From CAYNWK01 sp964400875 (lineage in GTDB: Bacteria > Chloroflexota > Anaerolineae > Anaerolineales > UBA4823): DNA of 16,677 bases. Numbering within the stretch: the stretch's first letter is position 1; every line of letters starts with the position of its first letter. Below, piece after piece: positions 1 through 6,321 of the stretch. The stretch is from NCBI GenBank assembly GCA_964400875.1, contig CAYNWK010000098.1, forward strand, positions 1 to 16,677, in the 5' to 3' direction. The position numbers were made by a program, and so were the translations under genes. The notes under the pieces are model-generated. The model did no database searches and was not told the origin of the DNA. It was given only the letters and a program-made list of their open reading frames with translations.

Positions 1-33
1 CCTATCCAAGAAGTCGTTGTCATTCTCTCGATC

Positions 34-72
34 AGTGCTTTTAAGAAGCACTCGCAGTACTTCGCAAGTACT
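34..72. repeat. Two adjacent short hairpins upstream of yceD
   Basis: Two perfect inverted repeats stand 3 nt apart. AGTGCTT (34-40) pairs with AAGCACT (46-52) across a 5-nt loop. AGTACTT (56-62) pairs with AAGTACT (66-72) across CGC. The element CGCA(A)GTACT is also partly repeated in tandem (54-80). No T-run follows either hairpin, so a terminator for an upstream gene is not well supported. They could be a processing site or 5'-UTR structure for the downstream gene. Confidence 0.4.
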
Positions 73-106
73 CGCAAGTGGCCGTGGAGAGCCTTTTCCG
101 CCTACT

Positions 107-613
107 ATGATCCGCTTCGATGTCTCTTCTCTGCTTAAGGCCCGGCTTGGTAAATCACTCACCCTGGATGTGAACACAGGGCTTCGGACCCTGAGCGACC
201 TTGAGGTCGGTTTCCTTCGGGGCACGCTCCAGGTGGTTCGTGTGCAGGGTGGCCTGCTCGTTCAAGGCATTGTAGAATCACAATTGGCCTTGGAATGTGT
301 CCGTTGCTTGGAACCATTCGTTCTCCCTGTTGTCCTAGAGGTGGAAGAGACTTTTCGGCTACCAGGAGCAGGCCTGGGGCCCGATGCATCCTATGCCGTA
401 GGCGACGATGGCTGGCTTGACCTGGCCCCTCTGCTGCGTGAGCAGGCATGGGTAGTCATCCCGATGAAGCCTCTATGTAGCCCTGATTGTAAGGGGCTGT
501 GTCCGCAGTGTGGCGCGAATCGCAACCTTGAGCCGTGCACGTGTGATGACGCAAGGATCGATCCGCGCCTGGCGTTGTTGAAAGACCTGTTGCAGTCCAG
601 GAAACAGACTTAG
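107..613 (+). CDS. YceD/DUF177 family protein (168 aa)
   Basis: Small conserved protein of the DUF177/YceD family, linked in many bacteria to ribosomal or rRNA metabolism; its biochemical role is not settled. The signature is cysteine-rich: C64-x2-C67 in the middle, then C124, C128, C132-x2-C135 and C144-x-C146 near the C-terminus, followed by the family-typical DPRLALLKDLL ending. The reading frame is open upstream to 17, but those extra residues are low-complexity and come from the hairpin repeats, so I chose ATG 107. GGAGAG at 86-91 lies rather far upstream as a ribosome site. The stop is 7 nt before the sigma factor gene, so the two are probably co-transcribed. In many bacteria this family precedes rpmF (ribosomal protein L32); no rpmF is present here. 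Confidence 0.85.
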   Translation: MIRFDVSSLLKARLGKSLTLDVNTGLRTLSDLEVGFLRGTLQVVRVQGGLLVQGIVESQLALECVRCLEPFVLPVVLEVEETFRLPGAGLGPDASYAVGDDGWLDLAPLLREQAWVVIPMKPLCSPDCKGLCPQCGANRNLEPCTCDDARIDPRLALLKDLLQSRKQT

Positions 614-620
614 GAGACCT

Positions 621-1769
621 ATGGATCTAGTTGGGGAGCTTTTGGACAAGGCGGAAGTCCAGGGTTACTTGACGACGGATGATATACTGGACTTGTTGCC
701 AGAGGCTGAGGAGACCCTTGATCAACTGGAGGAGATTTTCATCTCTTTGCACCAGGCAGGGGTTGAAGTGTACAACGACGGGGTGGATGATGGGGGCGGC
801 GAGGACACAATGTTAGGGGGTTCGATTATCACGTACGACGTGGAGGATTATGATCTAAGCGGAATCTCTAGTGACGATACGGTGGGATTGTACCTCAGGG
901 AGATGGCCCGAGTACCTCTTCTCACGATCGAAGAGGAGGTTCGGTTGGCCAAGGCCCTCGAGGCAGGCCGCCAGGCCCAGGAGACGCTGCGTAACAACGG
1001 GACCGATCCGCAGGAGCGGCAGAGGCTCACGGGCCAGATTGAAACGGGATTGGCGGCTCGCGAGCACCTGATCAAGGCCAACACTCGCCTTGTGGTCAGC
1101 ATCGCCAAGAAATATATGGGGCGTGGTGTGCCGTTCTTGGACCTGATCCAGGAGGGCAACCTGGGTCTGATGAAGGCGGTGGAGAAGTTCGACCACAGTC
1201 GCGGGTATCGCTTCAGCACCTATGCGACTTGGTGGATTCGCCAGACGATCACGCGGGCGATCGCCGACCAGGGGCGCACCATCCGGGTGCCCGTGCACAT
1301 GTTCGACCGCATCCGCCAGATGTACCGCGTCGCCTACGACCTGGAGCAAAAACTGAGCCGCCCGGCGACGCCGGAAGAGATCGCCGCCGAGATGGGCATG
1401 GACAGCAGCAAAGTCCAATGGATGCTGCGGGTATCCTGGACGCCGCTCTCCCTGGAGAGCCCGGTTGGAGACGAGGAAGACTCCGAGCTGGGTATGTTCG
1501 TGCGCGATGACCACACCCCCTCCCCTTCCCAGTCGGTCTACCAGACGATGCTGAGCGAGCGGGTCAAAGACGTGCTGGCGACGCTCTCCCCCCGGGAAGC
1601 GCGCATCCTGCGCCTGCGTTTCGGGCTGGACGAAGACCGTCCCTACACGCTCGAGGAGGTCGGGCAGAAATTCGGGCTGACCCGCGAACGCATCCGCCAG
1701 ATCGAGGGCAAGGCGCTGCGCCGCCTGCGCCATCCCCACCGGGCGCGCCTGCTGCGCGACTACCTTTAA
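621..1769 (+). CDS. rpoD: RNA polymerase sigma factor, RpoD/SigA type (382 aa)
   Basis: Group 1/2 sigma70 factor that directs core RNA polymerase to -35/-10 promoters. A short region-1.1-like N-terminus (about 5-45) and an acidic Gly-rich linker (54-65) precede region 1.2 (DDTVGLYLREMARVPLL, 85-101). Region 2 spans about 150-225, with the -10 recognition and melting helix FSTYATWWIRQTITRAI (198-214). Region 3 covers about 226-300. Region 4 ends with the -35 helix-turn-helix LTRERIRQIEGKALRRLRHP (353-372). AGGAGA at 612-617 is the ribosome site for ATG 621. A 1.1-like segment and the RpoD-type region 2 favour a primary sigma; whether the genome has paralogues cannot be seen here. A separate promoter for metG begins only 9 nt after the stop. 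Confidence 0.93.
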   Translation: MDLVGELLDKAEVQGYLTTDDILDLLPEAEETLDQLEEIFISLHQAGVEVYNDGVDDGGGEDTMLGGSIITYDVEDYDLSGISSDDTVGLYLREMARVPLLTIEEEVRLAKALEAGRQAQETLRNNGTDPQERQRLTGQIETGLAAREHLIKANTRLVVSIAKKYMGRGVPFLDLIQEGNLGLMKAVEKFDHSRGYRFSTYATWWIRQTITRAIADQGRTIRVPVHMFDRIRQMYRVAYDLEQKLSRPATPEEIAAEMGMDSSKVQWMLRVSWTPLSLESPVGDEEDSELGMFVRDDHTPSPSQSVYQTMLSERVKDVLATLSPREARILRLRFGLDEDRPYTLEEVGQKFGLTRERIRQIEGKALRRLRHPHRARLLRDYL

Positions 1770-1777
1770 CCGGAACC

Positions 1778-1806
1778 TTGACAAATCGTTCGCGCCGATT
1801 TAGACT
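1778..1806 (+). promoter_or_regulatory. Sigma70-type promoter of the metG leader
   Basis: A perfect -35 TTGACA (1778-1783) is followed, after exactly 17 nt, by TAGACT (1801-1806), which matches TATAAT at four of six positions. Transcription would start near 1813, about 40 nt before the leader peptide and about 270 nt before metG. It is the best-matching promoter in the window and sits directly after the sigma-factor stop codon. Confidence 0.75.
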
Positions 1807-1851
1807 TATTTTAAGAACGTAACCAAGCAACGACCAAAGGTCCGGTTCAAT

Positions 1852-1959
1852 ATGCTCCTATTTAGCCTCGCAACGCTCCTGTTCGCCGCCATGTCCATGA
1901 TGGTCATGTCTGCGCGCCTCCGGATGAGGGCAGCTGCGATGGTATCGAAAGGTCATTGA
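1852..1959 (+). CDS. Putative Met-rich leader peptide of metG (35 aa)
   Basis: Short ORF from ATG 1852 to TGA 1957-1959, between the promoter and the terminator ahead of metG. Seven of 35 codons are ATG: residues 1, 14, 16, 17, 19, 25 and 30. Four of them (codons at 1891, 1897, 1900 and 1906) fall within six codons. AAAGG at 1836-1840 is a plausible though somewhat distant ribosome site. Leader peptides of attenuated amino-acid and tRNA-synthetase operons are enriched in the cognate amino acid. Here the downstream gene is methionyl-tRNA synthetase, so Met codons are what such a sensor would need. The peptide is hydrophobic at its start, but I infer its role lies in being translated rather than in its product. 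Confidence 0.65.
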   Translation: MLLFSLATLLFAAMSMMVMSARLRMRAAAMVSKGH

Positions 1960-1997
1960 CCGGCTGGATCGTCACATCGCCATTCAGGGCTGCCCTC
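1912..1997 (+). promoter_or_regulatory. Predicted antiterminator of the metG attenuator
   Basis: GAGGGCAGC (1926-1934) is perfectly complementary to GCTGCCCTC (1989-1997). After one mismatch, GGA (1922-1924) also pairs with TCC (1999-2001). This stem shares its 3' arm with the terminator stem (1987-2010), so the two cannot coexist. A competing upstream segment, GCGCGCCTC (1912-1920), can pair imperfectly with 1926-1937. It begins just 3' of the Met-codon cluster (last ATG 1906-1908). A ribosome stalled on those codons would cover it and free 1926-1934 for the antiterminator. This is the 1:2 / 2:3 / 3:4 logic of classical attenuators. Confidence 0.65.
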
Positions 1998-2019
1998 CTC
2001 CGGGCAGCCCTTTTGTATT
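1987..2019 (+). terminator. Intrinsic terminator within the metG leader
   Basis: GGGCTGCCC (1987-1995) and GGGCAGCCC (2002-2010) form a perfect 9-bp GC-rich stem with a 6-nt loop, followed at once by TTTTGTATT (2011-2019). It lies after the leader peptide and 65 nt before metG. It therefore acts on transcripts entering metG rather than on those ending at rpoD alone. Confidence 0.8.
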
Positions 2020-2084
2020 GAACCCCGTGAGGCGCCGCCCACCTGAACTTGAAAAAACCTCGGCGCTTATTTTGGAGGAAGCCC

Positions 2085-3869
2085 ATGTCCGAACACATCC
2101 TTGTGGCCATCGCCTGGCCCTACGCTAATTCCCACATCCACGTCGGCAACATCACCGGCAGCCACCTGCCGGGAGATATCTTCGCGCGCTACCAGCGCCT
2201 GGCAGGTAAAAAACCGCTGATGGTCTCCGGGTCCGACGCCCACGGGACGCCGGTCACCGTCTACGCCGACGCCAACGATACCACGCCGCTGCAGGTCTAC
2301 CAGCAGTTCCACAACGAATTCCTCGACCTCTTCCAGCAGCTGGGCATCAGCTACGATCTGTACACCAGCACCCACACGGAGAACCACTTCGAGGTCTCGC
2401 AGAAGATCTTCCTGGCGCTGAAAAAGAACGATTACCTGTACACCGAGAAGCAGCAGCAGTGGTATGCGCCCTCCCAGAAGCGCTTCCTGCCAGACCGCTA
2501 CGTGGAAGGCACCTGCTACGTCTGCGGCTACGAGAACGCCCGCGGCGACCAGTGCGACAACTGCGGCACCTTGCTGGACGCCACCCAGCTGATCGACCCG
2601 CGCTCGAAGATCGACGGCAGCACGCCCGAACTGCGCGAGACCGAGCATTTCTACCTCGACCTGGCCCAGCTCCAGCCGGACATCATCGACTTCTTGCGGG
2701 ACCGGGAGGATCACCTGCGCCCCAACGTCCTGCGCCAGTCCCTCGGCCAGATCCTGGCGACCGACCTGCACGGGCGGGCCATCACCCGCGACCTGGATTG
2801 GGGCATACCCGTACCGGTGGAGGGCTGGGAGGGGAAATGCCTGTACGTCTGGTTCGAGGCTGTGATCGGCTACCTCTCGGCGGCCATCGAGTGGGCTAAA
2901 CTCAGCGGCGACGCCGAGGCCTGGCACGATTGGTGGTACGACCCCGTTGCCCGCAGCCTGTACTTCATCGGCAAAGATAACATCCCCTTCCACGCCGTGA
3001 TCTGGCCGGCCCAGCTGATCGGCGCCGGGGAATGGTTCGGGGAGCTGCTCGAGGGGGTGGAAGGCAGGCAGCTCAACCTGCCCAGCGACATCCCCGCCAA
3101 CGAGTTTATGAACCTGGAAAAGCGCAAGATCTCCGGGAGCCGCAACTGGGCGGTCTGGGGGCTGGACTTCCTCACCCGCTACGACCCGGACCCGCTGCGC
3201 TACTACCTGACGGTCAATATGCCCGAGAGCAAGGACACGGACTGGGATTGGGAGGGCTTCCTGCACCGCAACAACGATGAACTGGTCGCCACCTGGGGCA
3301 ACCTGGCCAACCGGGTGCTCTCCTTCGCGCATAAGAACTGGGACGGCCGGGTGCCAACCCCAGGGGAGCTGCGCCCGGAGGATCACGCCATCCTGGATAC
3401 GGTCGAAGCCGGCTTCGAGACCGTTGGCGAGCAGATCGACGCCGTGCACCTGCGCGCCGCTCTCGGCGAGGCCGTTCGGCTGGCTTCCGAGGTCAACAAG
3501 TACCTGGACCAGGCTGCGCCCTGGTTCGAGATCAAAGAGGACGAGCAGGCCGCGGCGACCACGGTCTTCACGGCCATCAAGGCGATCGATTCGCTCAAGA
3601 CGCTCTTCGCGCCATTCCTGCCCTTCACCAGCGAGAAGCTGCACGCTACCCTGGGCTACACGGCGCCGCTGTTCGGCGAGCAGTACGTCGAAACCGCAAC
3701 CGACGCGCTGGGCGAGCACCAGGTGCTGCGCTACCGGCCCGGCAAAGCCAGCGGCCGCTGGGAGCCCAGCCGCTTGCAGCCCGGCCAGGCCCTGCAGCCG
3801 CCCGAGCCGCTCTTCCGCAAGCTGGACGAGGGCATCGTGGAGCAGGAACGGGCGAGGTTGGGAAGTTGA
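2085..3869 (+). CDS. metG: Methionyl-tRNA synthetase (594 aa)
   Basis: Class I aminoacyl-tRNA synthetase that charges tRNA-Met for initiation and elongation in the cytoplasm. The HIGH-type signature is HIHVGN (17-22), within the family-typical AWPYANSHIHVGNITGSHLP. A zinc knuckle is C144-x2-C147 ... C157-x2-C160. The KMSKS loop is KISGSR (348-353), a tolerated variant. The anticodon-binding helical domain follows, and no C-terminal tRNA-binding (Arc1p/EMAP-like) domain is present. The frame is open from a TTG at 2049, but GGAGGAA (2074-2080) four nt ahead of ATG 2085 fixes the start there. Its expression is probably set by the leader-peptide attenuator upstream. Confidence 0.95.
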   Translation: MSEHILVAIAWPYANSHIHVGNITGSHLPGDIFARYQRLAGKKPLMVSGSDAHGTPVTVYADANDTTPLQVYQQFHNEFLDLFQQLGISYDLYTSTHTENHFEVSQKIFLALKKNDYLYTEKQQQWYAPSQKRFLPDRYVEGTCYVCGYENARGDQCDNCGTLLDATQLIDPRSKIDGSTPELRETEHFYLDLAQLQPDIIDFLRDREDHLRPNVLRQSLGQILATDLHGRAITRDLDWGIPVPVEGWEGKCLYVWFEAVIGYLSAAIEWAKLSGDAEAWHDWWYDPVARSLYFIGKDNIPFHAVIWPAQLIGAGEWFGELLEGVEGRQLNLPSDIPANEFMNLEKRKISGSRNWAVWGLDFLTRYDPDPLRYYLTVNMPESKDTDWDWEGFLHRNNDELVATWGNLANRVLSFAHKNWDGRVPTPGELRPEDHAILDTVEAGFETVGEQIDAVHLRAALGEAVRLASEVNKYLDQAAPWFEIKEDEQAAATTVFTAIKAIDSLKTLFAPFLPFTSEKLHATLGYTAPLFGEQYVETATDALGEHQVLRYRPGKASGRWEPSRLQPGQALQPPEPLFRKLDEGIVEQERARLGS

Positions 3870-3888
3870 GGCGAGCCTCCGCTCTAGG

Positions 3889-3915
3889 ATAGCCGGCGAA
3901 TAAATTCTCGGCTAT
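3889..3915. repeat. Imperfect hairpin after metG
   Basis: ATAGCCG (3889-3895) pairs with CGGCTAT (3909-3915) around a 13-nt loop, 20 nt after the metG stop. No T-run follows (GAAAAGCCC), so it is a weak terminator candidate. It may instead belong to the left flank of the IS200-type element. Confidence 0.35.
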
Positions 3916-3925
3916 GAAAAGCCCG

Positions 3926-4434
3926 AAGTCCCCCTGCGGGGACTTACAACTCTCGAAGATATTGCTGGAAGAAAGGTATCCAGATGCGCTCGCCTTACAC
4001 GCAACTCTACCTGCATTGTGTTTGGTCGACTTGGGACCGCTTGCCGCTGATCACGCCGCAGATTGAGCGAGCTGTATACGCCTGCATCCGGAGTAAATGC
4101 CAGGAATTGAAGTGCGATGTCATGGCCATTGGAGGTACTGCCGATCACGTCCATTTGCTCGTCCGGTTGCCGGCGACGATCTCAGTGGCTATATTGGTCA
4201 AGGAAATCAAGGGCGCTTCGTCTCACCTGGTCACCCACGAGATCGCTCAAAATGAGTTCTTTAAGCGGCAAGGAGCATACGGCGCTTTCACGGTCAGCCC
4301 AAAATTTGTCAGCCGGATTACAACCTATGTCGAACGGCAAAAGCAACACCACGCCGAGGAGGATTTTCACCCGGATTGGGAAGCCACATTTTCGGACGAA
4401 TAGTTGGCAGATAAATCCCTCGCAGGAGGGGTTT
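3926..4434 (+). mobile_element. IS200-type element, tnpA between subterminal hairpins
   Basis: Minimal boundaries are taken from the two hairpins that bracket the single transposase gene. On the left, AAGTCCCC (3926-3933), loop CTGC, GGGGACTT (3938-3945). On the right, AAATCCCTC (4413-4421), loop GCAG, GAGGGGTTT (4426-4434), with one G-T pair. IS200/IS605 transposases recognise such imperfect subterminal palindromes as single-stranded hairpins; these elements have no terminal inverted repeats and make no target duplication. The exact cleavage sites cannot be read from one copy. No TnpB/IscB gene is present. Confidence 0.7.
3984..4403 (+). CDS. tnpA: IS200/IS605-family transposase TnpA (139 aa)
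   Basis: Single-strand-specific Y1/HUH transposase. The metal-binding HUH motif is H55-V-H57 within ADHVHLLV, the nucleophile is Y115 in ITTYVERQKQHH, and the length is normal for the family. AAAGG (3972-3976) lies 7 nt before ATG 3984. The ORF is intact, with no frameshift, so the copy could be active. It is a different subtype from the longer RayT-like protein at 13070-13866. The region between metG and sixA consists almost entirely of this element. Confidence 0.92.
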   Translation: MRSPYTQLYLHCVWSTWDRLPLITPQIERAVYACIRSKCQELKCDVMAIGGTADHVHLLVRLPATISVAILVKEIKGASSHLVTHEIAQNEFFKRQGAYGAFTVSPKFVSRITTYVERQKQHHAEEDFHPDWEATFSDE

Positions 4435-4469
4435 CGTGCCCTTCCCAGGTCCAGTTTTAACTGCCGAGA

Positions 4470-4475
4470 TATAAT
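4470..4475 (+). promoter_or_regulatory. -10 box ahead of sixA
   Basis: A perfect TATAAT lies 37 nt upstream of ATG 4513, leaving an untranslated leader of about 30 nt. No convincing -35 hexamer is seen at 16-18 nt spacing. It lies just outside the right hairpin of the IS200-type element, so it may be the native promoter restored or altered by the insertion. Confidence 0.45.
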
Positions 4476-4512
4476 GTCTGTAAAATAAGAAAATCCCTGA
4501 ATCGAGCCCCCC

Positions 4513-5001
4513 ATGAAAACCCTGCTCATCCTGCGCCACGCCAAGTCCAGCTGGAACGACGGCTCCCTGGCCGACCACGACCGGCCGTTGAAGCCGCGCG
4601 GGCGGGAGGACGCGCCGCGCATGGGCGCGCTGCTGCGCGCCGAAGGCCTGGTCCCGGACCTGATCCTCAGTTCCACGGCGGTGCGCGCCCGGGAGACCGC
4701 CAGGCTGGTCGCCGAGGAATGCGGTTTCGGGGGCGACATCGAGCTGCGCGAGGCCTTCTATCCGGGCGACCCGGAGGATTACCTCCAGGCGCTGGGCGAG
4801 CTAAGCGGGGATCACGAGATCGTCATGGTGGTAGGGCACAATCCGGGGCTGGAGGAGCTGCTCGAGGCGCTGACCGGCGAGTACCAGCGCCTGCCGACCG
4901 CCGCGCTGGCCCGCGTCGATCTGCCGGTGGCGAGCTGGGCTGAGCTGGACGAAGAGGTCGAGGGAAAACTGATCGAACTGTGGCGGCCCAAGGAAATATA
5001 G
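4513..5001 (+). CDS. SixA-type histidine phosphatase family protein (162 aa)
   Basis: Member of the histidine phosphatase (phosphoglycerate mutase-like) superfamily, nearest to SixA, which dephosphorylates phosphohistidine in phosphotransfer proteins. The catalytic motif is LRHAKSSW (7-14), with nucleophile H9. SSTAVRARETA (53-63) carries the conserved Arg. The second catalytic His is H109 in VVGHNPGLEELL. No clear Shine-Dalgarno lies before ATG 4513 (preceded by CCCCCC). The substrate is unknown; small members of this branch are often annotated only as 'histidine phosphatase family'. It reads with metG but is separated from it by the IS element and has its own -10 box. Confidence 0.88.
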   Translation: MKTLLILRHAKSSWNDGSLADHDRPLKPRGREDAPRMGALLRAEGLVPDLILSSTAVRARETARLVAEECGFGGDIELREAFYPGDPEDYLQALGELSGDHEIVMVVGHNPGLEELLEALTGEYQRLPTAALARVDLPVASWAELDEEVEGKLIELWRPKEI

Positions 5002-5016
5002 CTGGATTGGACCCCC

Positions 5017-5036
5017 CGCTCTGGAACGGTAGAGCG
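5017..5036. repeat. Hairpin after sixA
   Basis: CGCTCT (5017-5022) pairs with AGAGCG (5031-5036) over an 8-nt loop, 15 nt after the sixA stop. No T-run follows, so it could be a mRNA 3'-end stabiliser or simply chance. Confidence 0.3.
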
Positions 5037-5065
5037 AGGCGCGGTATTTAGCAGGTATTGGAGAG

Positions 5066-5150
5066 TGTCACTGCGAGCTGTCGAAGGCGGCGTGGCAGTC
5101 TCTCGTATTACCTGAGATTGCTTCAGTCGCTTCGCTCCTTCGCAATGACA
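5066..5150. repeat. Dispersed palindromic repeat, copy R1
   Basis: The element begins TGTCACTGCGAG and ends CTTCGCAATGACA, which are near-perfect inverted termini (11 of 13 positions). Its middle contains GGCAGTCTC and GAGATTGCTTC in mirrored order. This is the GTCATTGCGA...TCGCAATGAC type of non-coding repeat, also seen here at 5455, 5623, 6322, 11746 and 15789. It lies between convergent genes. Confidence 0.7.
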
Positions 5151-5193
5151 AACTGGGGGTAAAACAATACCCTATTATTTCACCAACGGTAGT

Positions 5194-5430
5194 TCAGGCG
5201 ACCGGCGGCGCGGCCGCCTTCGCCTCCAGGTGCCATTTCCCCTCTGTATAATTAAAGGTCAATTCGAAGACGCGCCCCCCTAGCAGCATGACCAGGGCGT
5301 GGTAGCCGCTTTCGTCGCGCCAGCGCCGGCCGACCGACTCGACGACCAGCTCGCGGCCGGCCCGGGTCAGGCGCAGCGGCGTGATCTCCCCCTCCAGGTC
5401 GAAACGGGCGGTGACTTCTACGGGTTCCAT
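5194..5430 (-). CDS. Small protein of unknown function (78 aa)
   Basis: I do not recognise the family. The 78-residue product starts MEPVEVTARFD, has a central GRRWRDESGYHALVML stretch, and ends in a short Ala/Pro tail. The pattern of alternating hydrophobics suggests a small beta-rich fold; there is no signal peptide, membrane segment or cysteine. The frame is open further upstream, but that part merely translates a dispersed repeat. CTCTCC at 5437-5442 (GGAGAG on the coding strand) sits 6 nt before ATG 5430 and fixes the start. Codon choice is GC-rich, like its neighbours. It follows pncC on the same strand after about 280 bp of repeats, so operon membership is doubtful. Confidence 0.75.
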   Translation of the reverse strand: MEPVEVTARFDLEGEITPLRLTRAGRELVVESVGRRWRDESGYHALVMLLGGRVFELTFNYTEGKWHLEAKAAAPPVA

Positions 5431-5454
5431 ACTTAGCTCTCCAGCGTTTCCTCC

Positions 5455-5543
5455 GTCATTGCCCACCGTTCTCCTGTGGTCGTGGCAATCTCCTCTCCAC
5501 ATTAGAGAGATTGATTCGGTCGCTAACGCTCGCTCGCAATGAC
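5455..5543. repeat. Dispersed palindromic repeat, copy R2
   Basis: Begins GTCATTGCCCACCG, contains GTGGCAATCTCC and GAGAGATTG in mirrored order, and ends CTCGCTCGCAATGAC. Same family as R1 but degenerate in the left arm. It directly precedes the small gene ending at 5194. Confidence 0.65.
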
Positions 5544-5622
5544 ATCCCCTCTCCCCTATTTTCTCATTCATCCGCCGTCCTAATCCTCCGGCCTCCATCT
5601 TTAGCTCCAAAGGGTTAACTCC

Positions 5623-5705
5623 GTCTTTGCGGGCCAGCCGTTCTGTGGCTGGCGTGGCAATCTCCTACCTTGGGAGGGAGATCGCTTCGCTTCGCTCGCG
5701 ATGAC
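5623..5705. repeat. Dispersed palindromic repeat, copy R3
   Basis: Begins GTCTTTGCGGGCC, has GTGGCAATCTCC, then GGAGATCGCTTCGC, and ends GCTCGCGATGAC. It ends only 5 nt from the pncC stop codon. Three copies within 640 bp (R1-R3) make 5066-5705 a local cluster. Confidence 0.65.
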
Positions 5706-5709
5706 AAAT

Positions 5710-6186
5710 CTAGGACTGCAGATACTCCAACAGCAGCTCCAGCGCCGCCTGGGCGGCCTGCCGTTTGACCGCCAGCCGGTCGCCCTGGAAGACGAAGCGC
5801 CGCGCCCACTCGACCCCCGGCGCGCTCAGCCCGATCCAGGTCAGGCCGACGGGCTTGTCCGGGGTGCCCCCGCCGGGGCCGGCGATGCCGCTCACCGAGA
5901 GGCCCACCTCAGCCGAGAGCGCCGCCCGGACCCCCTGGGCCATCTCGCACACCGTGGCCTCGCTGACCGCGCCGTGGCGCTCCAGGGTCTCCTGATTGAC
6001 GCCGAGCTGGCCCATCTTGACCTGGTTGGCGTAGGCGATCACGCCGCCCAGGAAGTAGTCGGAGGAGCCGGGCACGTTGGTGACCCGGTCGCCGATCAGG
6101 CCGCCGGTGCAGGACTCGGCGGTGGCCAGGCGCAGGTTTTTGTCGCGCAGCAGCCGACCGATCCGGGCTTCGAGGGGTTCGCGCAT
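5710..6186 (-). CDS. pncC: PncC / CinA C-terminal amidohydrolase (158 aa)
   Basis: Stand-alone CinA C-terminal domain, the family of nicotinamide-nucleotide amidohydrolase, which converts NMN to nicotinate mononucleotide for NAD salvage. Hallmarks are ATAESCTGG (21-29), with the catalytic Ser region, and SGIAGPGGGTPDKPVGL (99-115). The length matches single-domain PncC; the N-terminal MoaB-like domain of full CinA is absent. Met at 6186 is preferred over 6228: it fits the family N-terminus, and a TATAAT box lies 6 nt before it. This makes a leaderless message likely. No Shine-Dalgarno is visible. Confidence 0.9.
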   Translation of the reverse strand: MREPLEARIGRLLRDKNLRLATAESCTGGLIGDRVTNVPGSSDYFLGGVIAYANQVKMGQLGVNQETLERHGAVSEATVCEMAQGVRAALSAEVGLSVSGIAGPGGGTPDKPVGLTWIGLSAPGVEWARRFVFQGDRLAVKRQAAQAALELLLEYLQS

Positions 6187-6192
6187 GCTGAA

Positions 6193-6198
6193 ATTATA
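6193..6198 (-). promoter_or_regulatory. -10 box of pncC, leaderless geometry
   Basis: ATTATA on the plus strand reads TATAAT on the coding strand. Only six bases separate it from the pncC ATG (6186-6184), so transcription would start at or next to the A of the start codon. No good -35 is present; the palindrome at 6228-6249 lies about 42-63 bp upstream of the start. Confidence 0.55.
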
Positions 6199-6227
6199 CC
6201 TGGTGGAACCAATGTGATGTGCATCCA

Positions 6228-6249
6228 TATTCGTTCCGCGGAACGAATA
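6228..6249. promoter_or_regulatory. 22-bp perfect palindrome, operator-like
   Basis: TATTCGTTCCG is followed directly by its exact reverse complement CGGAACGAATA. A further half-site-like copy, ACGAATAG, follows at 6253-6260. A perfect uninterrupted palindrome of this size upstream of a promoter suggests a dimeric regulator site acting on pncC. The order GTTC-N4-GAAC is the reverse of the Gram-positive LexA box. It might instead be a small repeat. Confidence 0.5.
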
Positions 6250-6321
6250 GAAACGAATAGGTAGAAGTTTAACATAATGTAATAAGGATTAGAGTGGAGG
6301 GGCTAGGGAATAGGGGAGAGG

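Noticed and set aside
855..1784. 309-residue open frame opposite the sigma factor gene
   Set aside because: Complete overlap with clear sigma-factor coding; low-quality composition and no start signals.
1807..2084. T-box or SAM riboswitch controlling metG
   Set aside because: The conserved T-box sequence (AGGGUGGNACCGCG-like) is absent, there is no specifier-loop architecture, and no SAM-riboswitch core is recognisable. The Met-rich ORF with competing stems explains the region better.
2067..3719. 550-residue open frame on the minus strand
   Set aside because: It lies entirely opposite metG, has a composition typical of an antisense GC-rich frame (Val/Gln/Gly-rich), and has no ribosome site.
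5431..5610. N-terminal extension of the 78-residue protein
   Set aside because: The extra 60 residues translate dispersed repeat R2, whereas a proper GGAGAG lies directly before Met 5430.
6228..6249. LexA/SOS box
   Set aside because: The half-site order is GTTC-N4-GAAC, opposite to the GAAC-N4-GTTC of the Gram-positive LexA box, so I call it only an operator-like palindrome.
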